This document shows positions 32,599 through 41,590 of a stretch of 48,123 nucleotides of DNA, piece after piece. The notes below the pieces were generated by a model. The model searched no databases. It worked only from the letters and a program-made list of their open reading frames with translations, and was not told where the DNA came from. Position numbers and translations under genes: made by a program. This DNA comes from an uncultured Collinsella sp. (GTDB lineage Bacteria > Actinomycetota > Coriobacteriia > Coriobacteriales > Coriobacteriaceae), in contig CAAEVV010000058.1 of assembly GCA_900759565.1 (NCBI GenBank), positions 1-48,123 on the forward strand, given 5' to 3'. Position 1 is the first letter of the stretch. Each line of letters opens with the position of its first letter.

Positions 32599-33358
32599 TC
32601 GCACCCTTCTTATCGCTGGTAACTGGAAGATGAACAACGACGTCGCCGAGGCCGCCAAGCTCGCCGACGAGCTGGCTCAGGCTCTGCCCGAGGTTCCGGC
32701 TGGCGTCGAGGTGCTCGTCTGCCCTCCGACCATCGACATCACCACGGTTCATGACCGCATTCAAGCTGCCCCCATCGCTCTCGGTGCACAGAACGTGTAC
32801 TGGGAGGCCAAGGGTGCCTTCACCGGTGAGTCCTCTTGCGACATGCTCAAGTCCGCTGGCTGCACCTACTGCATCATCGGTCACTCCGAGCGTCGTGACT
32901 ACTTCCACGAGACCGATGAGGACCAGAACAAGAAGGCCAAGGCTCTCGTTGCCGCCGGTCTTGTTCCCGTCTTCTGCTGCGGCGAGTCCCTTGAGGTTCG
33001 CGAGGCCGGCACCTATGTCGAGCACGTCGTGAACCAGGTCAAGGCTGGCCTTGCTGGTCTTGAGATCACCTGCCCCAAGCAGGTCGTCGTCGCCTACGAG
33101 CCCATCTGGGCCATCGGCACCGGCAAGACCGCTACCGCCGAGGACGCCCAGGAGGTCTGCGGCGCTATCCGTGAGACCCTCAAGGAGATGTTCGGCGAGG
33201 AGCTCGCCAACGGCATCCGCGTTCTCTATGGTGGCTCTGCCAAGCCCGGCAACATCGCTGAGCTCGTCGCCAAGCCCGACGTTGACGGCGCCCTCGTGGG
33301 CGGCGCTTCGCTCAAGGCTGCCGACTTCGCCTCTATGGTCGTCAAGGCAGGCGAGTAG
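32591..33358 (+). CDS. tpiA: Triose-phosphate isomerase
   Basis: A 255-aa TIM barrel that interconverts dihydroxyacetone phosphate and glyceraldehyde-3-P. Catalytic residues are all visible: K13 in GNWKMN, H98 in IIGHSERR and E170 in AYEPIWAIGTGKTA; the phosphate loop LYGGSAKPGN is intact. The ATG at 32591 lies within the last codons of pgk (8-bp overlap) and is served by GGAGG (32576-32581), so the two are translationally coupled. gpmI follows after 5 bp. Confidence 0.98.
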   Translation: MPNRTLLIAGNWKMNNDVAEAAKLADELAQALPEVPAGVEVLVCPPTIDITTVHDRIQAAPIALGAQNVYWEAKGAFTGESSCDMLKSAGCTYCIIGHSERRDYFHETDEDQNKKAKALVAAGLVPVFCCGESLEVREAGTYVEHVVNQVKAGLAGLEITCPKQVVVAYEPIWAIGTGKTATAEDAQEVCGAIRETLKEMFGEELANGIRVLYGGSAKPGNIAELVAKPDVDGALVGGASLKAADFASMVVKAGE

Positions 33359-33363
33359 GACAT

Positions 33364-34917
33364 ATGGCACAGCGTCATCTTCCTGCACTCCTGATTATCA
33401 TGGACGGCTGCGGCCTGGCTCCGGCCGATGGCGAGAACGCCGTCGCCGCTGCCAAGACGCCCTTCCTTGATAGCCTGTACGAGAAGTATCCTCACACCAC
33501 GCTCGGCGCTTCGGGCGAGGACGTGGGTCTTCCCGATGGCCAGATGGGCAACTCCGAGGTGGGTCACCTCAACATCGGTGCCGGCCGCATCGTGTTCCAG
33601 GAGCTTTCGCGCATCAACAACGCCATCAAGGACGGCTCCATCGCCAAGAACGAGGTCTTCGTCAAGGCTATGGACGACGTCAAGGCTGACGGCAAGACTC
33701 TTCACCTCATGGGCCTTATGAGCCCTGGCGGTGTTCATTCTCACATGAACCACGTCGAGGCTCTGGTCAAGATGGCTGCCGAGCACGGTGTCAAGACCGT
33801 TCGCGTCCACGCCTTCATGGATGGCCGCGACGTTGACCCGCAGTCCGGCGCTGGCTACATGAGTGAGTTCTGCGCCTTCCTGGCTAAGATCTCCGAGGAG
33901 ACCGGTTGCGACGCTCGCGTTGCCACCGTCTCGGGCCGTTATTGGGCCATGGACCGCGATAATCGTTGGGAGCGCATCCAGCGCGCCTACGACGTCATGG
34001 TCAACGCGTCCGATGCCGATGTCGACCCCGTTGCCGGTATCAAGGCCTACTACGAGAAGGATCCGCGCGGCGACGAGTTCGTCGAGCCCTTCGCTGCCCA
34101 CAACGAGGGCATCCATGAGGGCGACGCGGCTATCTTCTTTAACTTCCGTCCCGACCGCGCTCGTCAGATGACCCGCGTGTTCACGGACAAGGAGTTCGAC
34201 GGCTTTGAGCGCGAGCAGATCAAGCTTTCGCACTTTGTGACGATGACCGAGTACGATCCGACGTTTGACGTCGAGGTCGCCTTCCCCAAGACGTTCCCCG
34301 AGAACGTCCTGGCCGACGTTATCGCCGCCAATGGCCTGAAGCAGCTGCACACCGCCGAGACCGAGAAGTACGCCCACGTGACGTTCTTCCTCAACGGCGG
34401 CATCGAGGAGCCCAAGGAGGGCGAGGAGCGCGTGCTCGTCGCTTCCCCCAAGGTCGCTACCTACGATCTGCAGCCCGAGATGAGCGCTCCCGAGGTTACC
34501 GAGAAGCTTGTCGCCGCCATCAACGAGGATCGCGCTGATTTCTACATCGTGAACTTCGCGAACTGCGACATGGTTGGTCACACCGGTGTCTTCGACGCCG
34601 CCGTTAAGGCCGTCGAGGCCGTTGACGATGCCCTGTCCAAGGTTGTCCCGGCGATTCTCGCCAAGGGCGGCTTTGCGCTGATCACCGCCGACCACGGCAA
34701 CGCCGATCACATGTTTGACGTTGCTTCCGACGGTTCCAAGCATCCGTTTACGGCTCACACCACCAACCGTGTGCCGTTCATCATCGTTGATGAGAAGGCC
34801 AAGCTCACCGGTATCGAGGACGGCCGTCTTTCCGATATCGCTCCGACCATGCTCACCATGGCTGGTATTGAGCCTTCCGCCGAGATGACGGGTCGCGTGC
34901 TCGCCACCGAGGCCTAA
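33364..34917 (+). CDS. gpmI: 2,3-bisphosphoglycerate-independent phosphoglycerate mutase
   Basis: A 517-aa Mn-dependent mutase of the alkaline phosphatase superfamily that converts 3-phosphoglycerate to 2-phosphoglycerate. The nucleophile is S64 in GQMGNSEVGHLNIG; other family blocks are LMGLMSPGGVHSH, VHAFMDGRDVDP, ATVSGRYWAMDRDNRW, FFNFRPDRARQ and TADHGNADHM. Length fits (510-520 aa). It completes a gap-pgk-tpi-gpm cassette covering most of lower glycolysis; eno and pyk are not in the window. It is followed by a strong terminator. Confidence 0.98.
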   Translation: MAQRHLPALLIIMDGCGLAPADGENAVAAAKTPFLDSLYEKYPHTTLGASGEDVGLPDGQMGNSEVGHLNIGAGRIVFQELSRINNAIKDGSIAKNEVFVKAMDDVKADGKTLHLMGLMSPGGVHSHMNHVEALVKMAAEHGVKTVRVHAFMDGRDVDPQSGAGYMSEFCAFLAKISEETGCDARVATVSGRYWAMDRDNRWERIQRAYDVMVNASDADVDPVAGIKAYYEKDPRGDEFVEPFAAHNEGIHEGDAAIFFNFRPDRARQMTRVFTDKEFDGFEREQIKLSHFVTMTEYDPTFDVEVAFPKTFPENVLADVIAANGLKQLHTAETEKYAHVTFFLNGGIEEPKEGEERVLVASPKVATYDLQPEMSAPEVTEKLVAAINEDRADFYIVNFANCDMVGHTGVFDAAVKAVEAVDDALSKVVPAILAKGGFALITADHGNADHMFDVASDGSKHPFTAHTTNRVPFIIVDEKAKLTGIEDGRLSDIAPTMLTMAGIEPSAEMTGRVLATEA

Positions 34918-34943
34918 GAGAAAACGCCAAGCGTTTCTTTGAA

Positions 34944-34977
34944 AAGGGGTTGTCCATATTCGGGCAACCCTTTTTTT
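34944..34977 (+). terminator. Intrinsic terminator of the glycolytic operon
   Basis: GGGTTGTCC / GGGCAACCC (34947-34955 / 34962-34970), with one T/G pair and A's on the left, followed by seven T's (34971-34977). It lies 30 bp after the gpmI stop. Confidence 0.9.
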
Positions 34978-35036
34978 GGTATTTCTGCCATATCTGCCCC
35001 GTCCCCGAGTGGCAGGTAGGGGAGAGCGGGGGATTG

Positions 35037-35045
35037 TGGTACAGT
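35037..35045 (+). promoter_or_regulatory. Candidate extended -10 promoter of secG
   Basis: TGGTACAGT (TG-N-TACAGT) lies 37 bp before the secG start, after the gpmI terminator. No good -35 is visible, as is usual for extended -10 promoters. Confidence 0.35.
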
Positions 35046-35081
35046 ACTGGAGTTTGAATTGTTCTATTAAGGAGCTTATCT

Positions 35082-35336
35082 ATGGGTCCGTTCCAGATTC
35101 TTCTGTTTGTCGTTTGGGCTGTCTCTGCCGTGGCGCTGACGATTCTCGTCCTGATGCATTCCGGTAAGGGCACCGGCGTTTCGGATATGATCGCTAGCTC
35201 GCTGTATAACTCCAGCTCTGCCACAGGCGTTATGGAGCAGAACCTCGATCGCCTGACCGTCATCATGGCTGTCGTGTTTGCCGTGTGCGTCGTGTTGTGC
35301 ATGTTCTTCTTCCCGCAAGGCATCGTGGGCTACTAA
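35082..35336 (+). CDS. secG: Preprotein translocase subunit SecG
   Basis: An 84-aa membrane protein with two hydrophobic helices (about residues 4-25 and 58-78) joined by a polar loop (HSGKGTGVSDMIASSLYNSS). SecG stabilises the SecYE channel and aids SecA-driven export. The size, the two-helix layout, the GKG loop and the position after the gap-pgk-tpi genes, its common site in Gram-positive bacteria, all fit. The ATG at 35082 has AAGGAG at ideal spacing (35070-35075). It is followed by its own terminator. Confidence 0.93.
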   Translation: MGPFQILLFVVWAVSAVALTILVLMHSGKGTGVSDMIASSLYNSSSATGVMEQNLDRLTVIMAVVFAVCVVLCMFFFPQGIVGY

Positions 35337-35359
35337 ACACGAGCCGCATAAAATAATTG

Positions 35360-35391
35360 AAAAGGGTTCCGCAAGTGCGGGACCCTTTTTG
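35360..35391 (+). terminator. Intrinsic terminator of secG
   Basis: AAAAGGGTTCCGCA-AG-TGCGGGACCCTTTTT: a near-perfect stem with one T/G pair, A-run on the left and T-run on the right, 24 bp after the secG stop. The symmetric A/T flanks could make it bidirectional. Confidence 0.92.
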
Positions 35392-35458
35392 TTTACAAAT
35401 TTGTAACAGAGTCAAAATATCCCCACATACTTCGCCCAACTAAAGAAATTCTTGACCG

Positions 35459-35491
35459 TTGACCGGAATTAGCCCCAAATCGTGCATAAAA
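35459..35491 (+). promoter_or_regulatory. Candidate promoter region of the opp operon
   Basis: TTGACC occurs twice (35452 and 35459) and is followed by GCATAAAATGC (35484-35494), which contains a TAAAAT-like -10 and is itself a small palindrome. Spacing is 18-21 bp depending on choice. The rest of the 295-bp gap between secG and the binding-protein gene holds no ORF that I can support. Confidence 0.3.
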
Positions 35492-35631
35492 TGCGCTACT
35501 GTATTGCGAAACGTTGGTCCGTTGTGCATAACCAGCCATAGCGACGGGCGGCGTTTTGATGGTTCGGATCGGATTGTCTCGACATGTGTCCGACTGAACA
35601 TTTCTTTGTCCTATCTCATAAGGAGGATGGC

Positions 35632-37308
35632 ATGGCTGATTCTATGTTCCACCAGCCCGTTATGGGTCGTCGCGCCTTCGTTGGCGGTACCCTTGCTGCG
35701 AGCTCCATGGCTTTTCTTGCCGCATGCGGCAAGAAGGGTGGCGACGCTTCCGGTTCTGAGTCCGGTTCGACGCTGAACTTCTACATCAACAACCCGGTCT
35801 GCATCGACCCCTACAACGTCCAGGAGGACCAGGGCACTCAGGTCGAGTATCAGCTCTTTGACGCTCTGACCTCTTACGACGCCGAGAAGGGCGAGATCGT
35901 TCCGCTGGCTTGCGAGTCCTTTGAGTCCAACGACGACGCCACCGAGTTTACCTTCAAGATCAAGAAGGCCAAGTTCCACAACGGTGACGACGTTACCTCC
36001 AAGTCCTTCAAGCTCGGTTGGGAGCGTCTGGTCAACACCAAGTCGGCCATCGCTACCGAGTACGGCCCTTCCGAGGTCTCCTATCACCTTTCCATGGTCG
36101 AGGGCTATGACGACCTGCTTGCCGGTAACGCTACCGAGCTCAGCGGTGTTACGTGCCCCGACGATGAGACCCTCGTCGTCAAGCTGTCTTCCGCTTACGC
36201 CGACTTCCCCTTCGTCGCCTCTCACCCGGCTCTGGCGCCGGTTCCCGAGTGCGCCGAGTCCGATGTCAAGAGCTTCTACCTTGCCCCGGTCGGTAACGGC
36301 CCGTTCATGATGGACGGCAAGTGGGAGGATGGCCAGGAGATCAACGTCAAGAAGTTCGACGATTACTATGGCGACAAGGCCAAGATCGATGGCATCCACT
36401 TCCAGGTCATCAAGGACATGGAGACCGCTTACAAGGAGTTCCAGGCCGGTAACCTCGATGTCTGCGACGTTCCCGTCGCTCAGATCGATGCCGCCAAGAA
36501 GGATCGCGGCGTGTCCAAGGACGGCTACACCATGGGCGACGGCGAGCGCATGCTGCTCGGCGCCGAGCCTTCCACCTACTATCTGACCTGCAACACCACG
36601 GCCGAGCCGTTCAACAACGCCGACCTGCGTAGGGGTATCTCCCTGGCCATCAACCGTGAGGCCATCTGCAAGACCATCTTCAAGGGTACCCGTACCCCTG
36701 CCGACGGCATTGTTCCTCCGGGCATCGATGGCTACAAGGAGGGCGCATGGGAGTTCTGCGCCTACGATGTCGACAAGGCTAACGAGTACCTCGACAAGGT
36801 TGCTCCCGCTGGCGCTAACGGGGATCGTGGCATTAGCGTGACCCTGTCCTACAACCAGGACGGCGGTCACAAGGAGATCATGGAGTCCATCATCGGCGAC
36901 CTCGCCAAGGTTGGCGTTACCGCTGTCTCCGATACCCCTGAGTGGTCTGCCCTGCTCGAGCAGTATCAGAACTTTAACTATCAGTTCGGTCGTCTGGGTT
37001 GGATTGCCGACTACCCGATCATGGACAACTTCCTGTATCCGCTGTTCCACTCCGACTCCCTCGGTGGCGACAACCGCTCCGGTTACAACAACCCCGAGTT
37101 CGACGCCAAGGTCGACGAGGCTCGTACTATTGTTGACGACGAGGAGCGCGTCGCTAAGATGCAGGAGGCCGACGCAATGGTCGCTGCCGACTGCCCGGTC
37201 ATCCCGATTATGTTCTACACGCACACCATCGCCGGCTCCGATCGCATCAAGCACCTCTATGTCGATCCGCAGAAGCACGCCGATCTGGGTACCGCTGAGC
37301 TCGCCTAA
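35632..37308 (+). CDS. oppA: Oligopeptide-binding lipoprotein (family 5 substrate-binding protein)
   Basis: A 558-aa extracellular binding protein of an oligopeptide ABC importer. The signal region has GRRAFVGG (R13-R14) and a lipobox LAAC (C32), so it is a lipoprotein, possibly via Tat. Mature family 5 motifs include VEYQLFDALTSYD and FTFKIKKAKFHNGDDVTSKSFKLGWERLV near the N-terminal lobe and DLRRGISLAINREAIC in the middle. The OppA-type spacing and the full set of transporter genes downstream support peptide uptake. The ATG at 35632 has AAGGAGG at good spacing; the longer ORF from 35584 has no ribosome binding site. Strong codon bias suggests high expression. A hairpin separates it from the permease genes. 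Confidence 0.9.
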   Translation: MADSMFHQPVMGRRAFVGGTLAASSMAFLAACGKKGGDASGSESGSTLNFYINNPVCIDPYNVQEDQGTQVEYQLFDALTSYDAEKGEIVPLACESFESNDDATEFTFKIKKAKFHNGDDVTSKSFKLGWERLVNTKSAIATEYGPSEVSYHLSMVEGYDDLLAGNATELSGVTCPDDETLVVKLSSAYADFPFVASHPALAPVPECAESDVKSFYLAPVGNGPFMMDGKWEDGQEINVKKFDDYYGDKAKIDGIHFQVIKDMETAYKEFQAGNLDVCDVPVAQIDAAKKDRGVSKDGYTMGDGERMLLGAEPSTYYLTCNTTAEPFNNADLRRGISLAINREAICKTIFKGTRTPADGIVPPGIDGYKEGAWEFCAYDVDKANEYLDKVAPAGANGDRGISVTLSYNQDGGHKEIMESIIGDLAKVGVTAVSDTPEWSALLEQYQNFNYQFGRLGWIADYPIMDNFLYPLFHSDSLGGDNRSGYNNPEFDAKVDEARTIVDDEERVAKMQEADAMVAADCPVIPIMFYTHTIAGSDRIKHLYVDPQKHADLGTAELA

Positions 37309-37405
37309 GAGTTTGCAGCTTCCGTGAGGGTCAAGTATTTACGTAGACCTCATGGGAAACATACAGTTCTCCCTAACCTGGGGTAAACTGGCTGATGGTA
37401 ATTTT

Positions 37406-37433
37406 GGGATGCCGGTCTGGCGATCGGCATCCC
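37406..37433 (+). promoter_or_regulatory. Intercistronic hairpin between oppA and oppB
   Basis: GGGATGCCG / CGGCATCCC (37406-37414 / 37425-37433), a perfect 9-bp stem preceded by ATTTT and followed by ATTTAGG. It lies in the 156-bp gap and probably protects or partly terminates the oppA message. Confidence 0.6.
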
Positions 37434-37464
37434 ATTTAGGTTAATCCCTAGATAGGGGAGTGGT

Positions 37465-38502
37465 ATGGGTAAGTACATCGTTAAACGTGTGCTTCAGTTC
37501 ATCCCGGTGTTTTTGGGCGTTACGCTGATTCTGTTCGCCCTCCAGAATATCGTGCCGGGAGATCCGATCAAGCTGATCGGTGGAGACAAGGCTCTGTCCC
37601 CCGAGGTGGAGCTTCAGCTTCGCGTCCGCTATCACCTGGTCCAGACGGACGAGGACGGCAACGCGATCCTTGACGAGAACGGCGACCCCGTTCAAACGTC
37701 GCTCGTGGACCGTTACTTGTATTACATGAACGGCCTACTTCATGGCGATCTGGGCAATTCGTATCAGCGCAAGCTGCCGGTTACGGATATCTTTGCCCAG
37801 AAGTATCCGTATACGGTCAAACTTGCCGCGTGCGCCATCGTGCTCGAGGCAATTATGGGTATCGGTGCGGGTATCATTTCGGCGGTAAAGCGTTATTCCT
37901 TCTGGGATATTTTGGTAACGCTCACCACGTCGATCCTCGTTGCGGTCCCGGCCTTCTGGCTCGGTATGTTGCTGCAGCTGTTCTTTGGCGTCATTCTCAA
38001 GGATGCCACGGGCGGTGCATTCTCCATGCCGATCTCGGGTGCCGGCGGTTCCAGCTCTCAGTATCAGGATTGGATGCACTATGTGCTTCCGACCATTACG
38101 CTGGCTTCGGTTTCGACCGCTTATGCTGCGCGCATTATGCGCTCGCAGCTGCTTGACGTCATGAACCAGGATTACATCCGTACGGCAAAGGCCAAGGGTC
38201 TCTCCAATCGTGCGATCATCGTCAAGCATGCGCTTAAGAATGCACTCATCCCCGTCGTTACCTATATTGGTGTCGACTTTGGCGGCATGCTTTCGGGCGC
38301 CATCCTGACCGAGACGGTCTTTAACTGGCCCGGTATCGGCTATGAGGTCTATCGCGCCATTAGCATGCGTGACTGGCCCATCGTTATGGGCGGCGTTACG
38401 CTCATCGTTGTCGTCGTCATGGTGATCAACCTGCTCGTCGACATTAGCTATGCATTCCTCGACCCGCGCATCCGCCTTGGCGGTCCGTCGGATAAGGCCT
38501 AA
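37465..38502 (+). CDS. oppB: Oligopeptide ABC transporter permease OppB/DppB
   Basis: A 345-aa integral membrane permease. The N-terminus (YIVKRVLQFIPVFLGVTLILFALQNIVPGDP) is diagnostic of OppB/DppB; there is a large extracytoplasmic loop (about residues 30-100), then five more hydrophobic helices and the EAA-type loop RTAKAKGLSNRAIIVKHALKNALIP. The ATG at 37465 has GGGGAG four bases upstream. It is followed by oppC after 14 bp. Confidence 0.93.
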   Translation: MGKYIVKRVLQFIPVFLGVTLILFALQNIVPGDPIKLIGGDKALSPEVELQLRVRYHLVQTDEDGNAILDENGDPVQTSLVDRYLYYMNGLLHGDLGNSYQRKLPVTDIFAQKYPYTVKLAACAIVLEAIMGIGAGIISAVKRYSFWDILVTLTTSILVAVPAFWLGMLLQLFFGVILKDATGGAFSMPISGAGGSSSQYQDWMHYVLPTITLASVSTAYAARIMRSQLLDVMNQDYIRTAKAKGLSNRAIIVKHALKNALIPVVTYIGVDFGGMLSGAILTETVFNWPGIGYEVYRAISMRDWPIVMGGVTLIVVVVMVINLLVDISYAFLDPRIRLGGPSDKA

Positions 38503-38516
38503 GGGAGGTACGTCTC

Positions 38517-39452
38517 ATGCAGGAAACTGATTCTCAGTCTCAGGAGCAGGCTACCGCCACCAAGGTCGCATCTGCTCCCGCCAAGTCCCGCACGCTGTGG
38601 GGCGACGCTTTTAAGCGTCTTCGTAAGAACAAGCTCGCCGTTATCGGTGTCTGCTGGATCATCATCGTCGTTGTGGTTGCCCTGACCGCAGATCTGTGGG
38701 CTAAGCCCTGGCTCGGTTCCCCGACGGCTTCCGACTCGACCACTATGGCCGAGACGTCGCTGTTGGCTCCGTGTGCAGAGCACCCGTTTGGCACCGACGC
38801 CCTTGGTCGTGACATTCTCGTCCGCGTTATCTACGGTGCGCGCGTTTCGCTGTCCGTCGGAATTATGGCCACCGCGATCTCCACGCTAATTGGTCTGGTC
38901 ATGGGTGCTCTGGCCGGTTTCTACGGCGGCATCTGGGATACGATCATCATGCGCTGTGCGGACATCTTCCTGGCGTTCCCGTACGTGCTGTTCGTTGTCG
39001 CCATGATCGCCGTTATCGGCCGTGGCCTTCAGAACGTCTTTATCGCCATCGGTATTCTCGGCTGGCCTTCGATTGCGCGCGTCTTCCGCTCTGCGATCTT
39101 GACCGTCAAGGAAAACGACTATGTTGATGCTGCGCGCGCGATGGGTGCATCTGATGCTCGTATCGTTGTACGTCACATCTTCCCGAACTCCGTCGCCTCC
39201 ATCGTGGTCTACGCGACCATGAACATTGGTGGCGCCATTCTGACCGAGTCCGCTCTGTCCTTCCTCGGCATGGGCGTTATTCCGCCTACGCCTTCGTGGG
39301 GCTCCATGATTCAGGACGGTCAGCAGTATCTTCTGACTGCTCCCTGGATGATGATCATGCCCGGTCTGGCAATTCTCTCGACGGTGCTCGCCTTCACCTT
39401 GCTGGGTGACGGTCTGCGCGACGCCCTCGACGTCAAGATGAAGGACGCATAA
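38517..39452 (+). CDS. oppC: Oligopeptide ABC transporter permease OppC/DppC
   Basis: A 311-aa permease with a cytoplasmic ~35-residue N-terminus, a first helix (VIGVCWIIIVVVVALTADLW), the typical HPFGTDALGRDILVRVIYGARVS block of DppC/OppC proteins, and the EAA loop DAARAMGASDARIVVRHIFPNS. AGGGAGG gives a strong ribosome binding site. The stop overlaps the ribosome binding region of oppD, which starts 2 bp later. Confidence 0.93.
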   Translation: MQETDSQSQEQATATKVASAPAKSRTLWGDAFKRLRKNKLAVIGVCWIIIVVVVALTADLWAKPWLGSPTASDSTTMAETSLLAPCAEHPFGTDALGRDILVRVIYGARVSLSVGIMATAISTLIGLVMGALAGFYGGIWDTIIMRCADIFLAFPYVLFVVAMIAVIGRGLQNVFIAIGILGWPSIARVFRSAILTVKENDYVDAARAMGASDARIVVRHIFPNSVASIVVYATMNIGGAILTESALSFLGMGVIPPTPSWGSMIQDGQQYLLTAPWMMIMPGLAILSTVLAFTLLGDGLRDALDVKMKDA

Positions 39453-39454
39453 GG

Positions 39455-40546
39455 ATGAAGAAGAACAAGAACTATGTGGACCTGAAGGACCAGCCGGTTC
39501 CTGAGGGCCAGCATCTGCTCGAGGTCGATGACCTTAAGATGTATTTCCACACCGAGGACGGCGTTGTTCGCGCTGTCGACGGTGTCTCCTACACGCTCGA
39601 TCGCGGCGAGACCCTGGGCGTCGTCGGTGAGTCCGGCTCCGGTAAGTCCGTGACCGCCATGACCATCATGGGTCTTATCTCGATGCCTCCGGGAAAGATC
39701 GAGGGCGGCGACGTTCGCTATCGCGGCCGCTCCATCCTCGAAATGACCGAGGAAGAGATGCAGCACATTCGCGGTAACGACATCGCGATGATCTTCCAGG
39801 ATCCTATGACCTCCTTGAACCCGGTCTATAAGATTGGCAAGCAGGTGGGCGAGGGTCTTCGTCTGCACCGTGGCTACTCCAAGCAGGAGGCGCTCAAGCG
39901 CGCTACCGAGCTTTTGGACCTCGTGGGTATCCCCGAGCCCGAGAAGCGCGTCAATGAGTATCCGCACCAGTTCTCCGGCGGTATGCGTCAGCGTGTCATG
40001 ATCGCTATGGCTCTTGCCTGCGATCCCGATATCCTGATTGCCGACGAGCCCACGACGGCTCTGGACGTTACCATTCAGGCTCAGATTATCGAGCTCATGC
40101 AGGAAATGCAGGAGAAGAACGGCAACGCCATCATCATGATTACCCATGACCTGGGCGTCGTTGCCGATATGGCCGATAAGATCATGGTTATGTACGCCGG
40201 CCGTCCCGTCGAGTTCGGTACTGCTGAGGAAATTTTCTACGAGAGCCGCCACCCCTACACCTGGGGCCTTATCCGCTCCATCCCGGAGCAGGCCATCGAA
40301 GAGAAGAAGCCGCTTACGCCGATTCACGGCAACCCGCCTTCGCTCATGAACCTGCCTGAGGGATGCGTCTTCTCTCCTCGTTGTCCCTATGCGACGGACA
40401 AGTGCCGCAAGCAGCGCCCCGAGCGCGTTGTCACCGAGTCTGGTCATTACTCTGCGTGCCACTACTCCGGTGACTCCGAGTTCCTCAAGAACGCTCCTGA
40501 GACGTCCCGTACGCGCAAGGATTCCAAGAAGGGAGGCGAGGCGTAA
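39455..40546 (+). CDS. oppD: Oligopeptide ABC transporter ATPase OppD/DppD
   Basis: A 363-aa ATPase with Walker A GESGSGKSVTAM, Q-loop FQDPMTSLNPVYK, signature FSGGMRQRVMIAMAL, Walker B LIADEPTTALDV, and switch ITHD. The C-terminal oligopeptide/dipeptide extension is present with its cysteine cluster (CVFSPRCPYATDKCRKQRP), which can hold an Fe-S cluster in some homologues. It ends in TAATG, sharing one base with the oppF start. Confidence 0.95.
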   Translation: MKKNKNYVDLKDQPVPEGQHLLEVDDLKMYFHTEDGVVRAVDGVSYTLDRGETLGVVGESGSGKSVTAMTIMGLISMPPGKIEGGDVRYRGRSILEMTEEEMQHIRGNDIAMIFQDPMTSLNPVYKIGKQVGEGLRLHRGYSKQEALKRATELLDLVGIPEPEKRVNEYPHQFSGGMRQRVMIAMALACDPDILIADEPTTALDVTIQAQIIELMQEMQEKNGNAIIMITHDLGVVADMADKIMVMYAGRPVEFGTAEEIFYESRHPYTWGLIRSIPEQAIEEKKPLTPIHGNPPSLMNLPEGCVFSPRCPYATDKCRKQRPERVVTESGHYSACHYSGDSEFLKNAPETSRTRKDSKKGGEA

Positions 40547-41574
40547 TGGCAGATACCAACGAGCGTACTCCGCTGCTGAAGGTCGAGCACCTCTCTAAGG
40601 AGTTTCCCGCTGAGTCCGGCATGTTCGCCAAGCGTTTTTCCAAGCGCGTCGTCTCTGCCGTAAACGACATCTCTTTTGAGATCTATCCTGGCGAGACCTT
40701 TGGTCTGGTCGGTGAGTCTGGTTGCGGTAAGTCCACGACGGGCCGCACCATCATGCGTCTGACCAAGCCGACCGCCGGTAAGGTGTTCTTCCAGGGTAAA
40801 GATGTTGCCGAGATGAGCAAGCATGAGATCAAGGACATGCGTCGCGAGATGCAGTTTATCTTCCAGGATCCTTATGCTTCGCTGAATCCCCGTATGACCA
40901 TCGGCGAGATTGTCTCCGAGCCCATGACCATTCACGGCGTGGGCACCAAGGAGGAGCGTATTGAGCGTGTCCGCGAGCTGCTGGACGTCGTCGGTCTGAA
41001 CCCCGAGCACATCAACCGCTATCCGCACGAGTTCTCCGGCGGTCAGCGTCAGCGTGTCGGCATTGCCCGCGCGTTCGCTCTGAAGCCCAAGCTGATCATC
41101 TGCGACGAGCCTGTCTCTGCACTTGACGTTTCCATTCAGGCCCAGGTTTTGAACCTGCTGAAGGAGCTTCAGGATAAGTTCGGTACGGCTTATCTCTTCA
41201 TTGCTCACGACCTCTCTGTCGTACAGCATATCTCCGACCGTGTTGCCGTTATGTATCTGGGTAAGATGGTCGAGGTTTCGGACTGGAAGACACTCTACAG
41301 CGAGCCTCACCATCCGTACACGCAGTCGCTGCTGTCTGCCGTGCCGGTGCCCGATCCTGATATCCAGAAGACCCGCAAGCGCATCATCCTCGCCGGCGAT
41401 CCGCCGTCACCGCTGGATCCGCCGACCGGCTGTCGTTTCCACACGCGCTGCCCGATCGCGCAGGGTATCTGCTCCGAGAAGCTTCCCGAGTTTAAGGAAG
41501 TCGCACCGGGTCACTGCTGCGCGTGCCACTTCGCGGAGCCGTTCCCGATCAAGGAATCGCACATCGACCTGTAG
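40546..41574 (+). CDS. oppF: Oligopeptide ABC transporter ATPase OppF/DppF
   Basis: A 342-aa ATPase, the partner of OppD. Walker A GESGCGKSTTGRTIMRL, Q-loop FQDPYASLNPRM, signature FSGGQRQRVGIARAF, Walker B IICDEPVSALDV and the C-terminal Cys motif CRFHTRCPIAQGICSEK are intact. It contains a small insertion near the N-terminus (SGMFAKRFSKR) between the first strand and the Walker A strand, common in OppF. The start overlaps the oppD stop (TAATG). It is the last gene of the operon; large palindromes and hairpins follow. Confidence 0.95.
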   Translation: MADTNERTPLLKVEHLSKEFPAESGMFAKRFSKRVVSAVNDISFEIYPGETFGLVGESGCGKSTTGRTIMRLTKPTAGKVFFQGKDVAEMSKHEIKDMRREMQFIFQDPYASLNPRMTIGEIVSEPMTIHGVGTKEERIERVRELLDVVGLNPEHINRYPHEFSGGQRQRVGIARAFALKPKLIICDEPVSALDVSIQAQVLNLLKELQDKFGTAYLFIAHDLSVVQHISDRVAVMYLGKMVEVSDWKTLYSEPHHPYTQSLLSAVPVPDPDIQKTRKRIILAGDPPSPLDPPTGCRFHTRCPIAQGICSEKLPEFKEVAPGHCCACHFAEPFPIKESHIDL

Positions 41575-41590
41575 TCGGTTGTTCTCGTCC

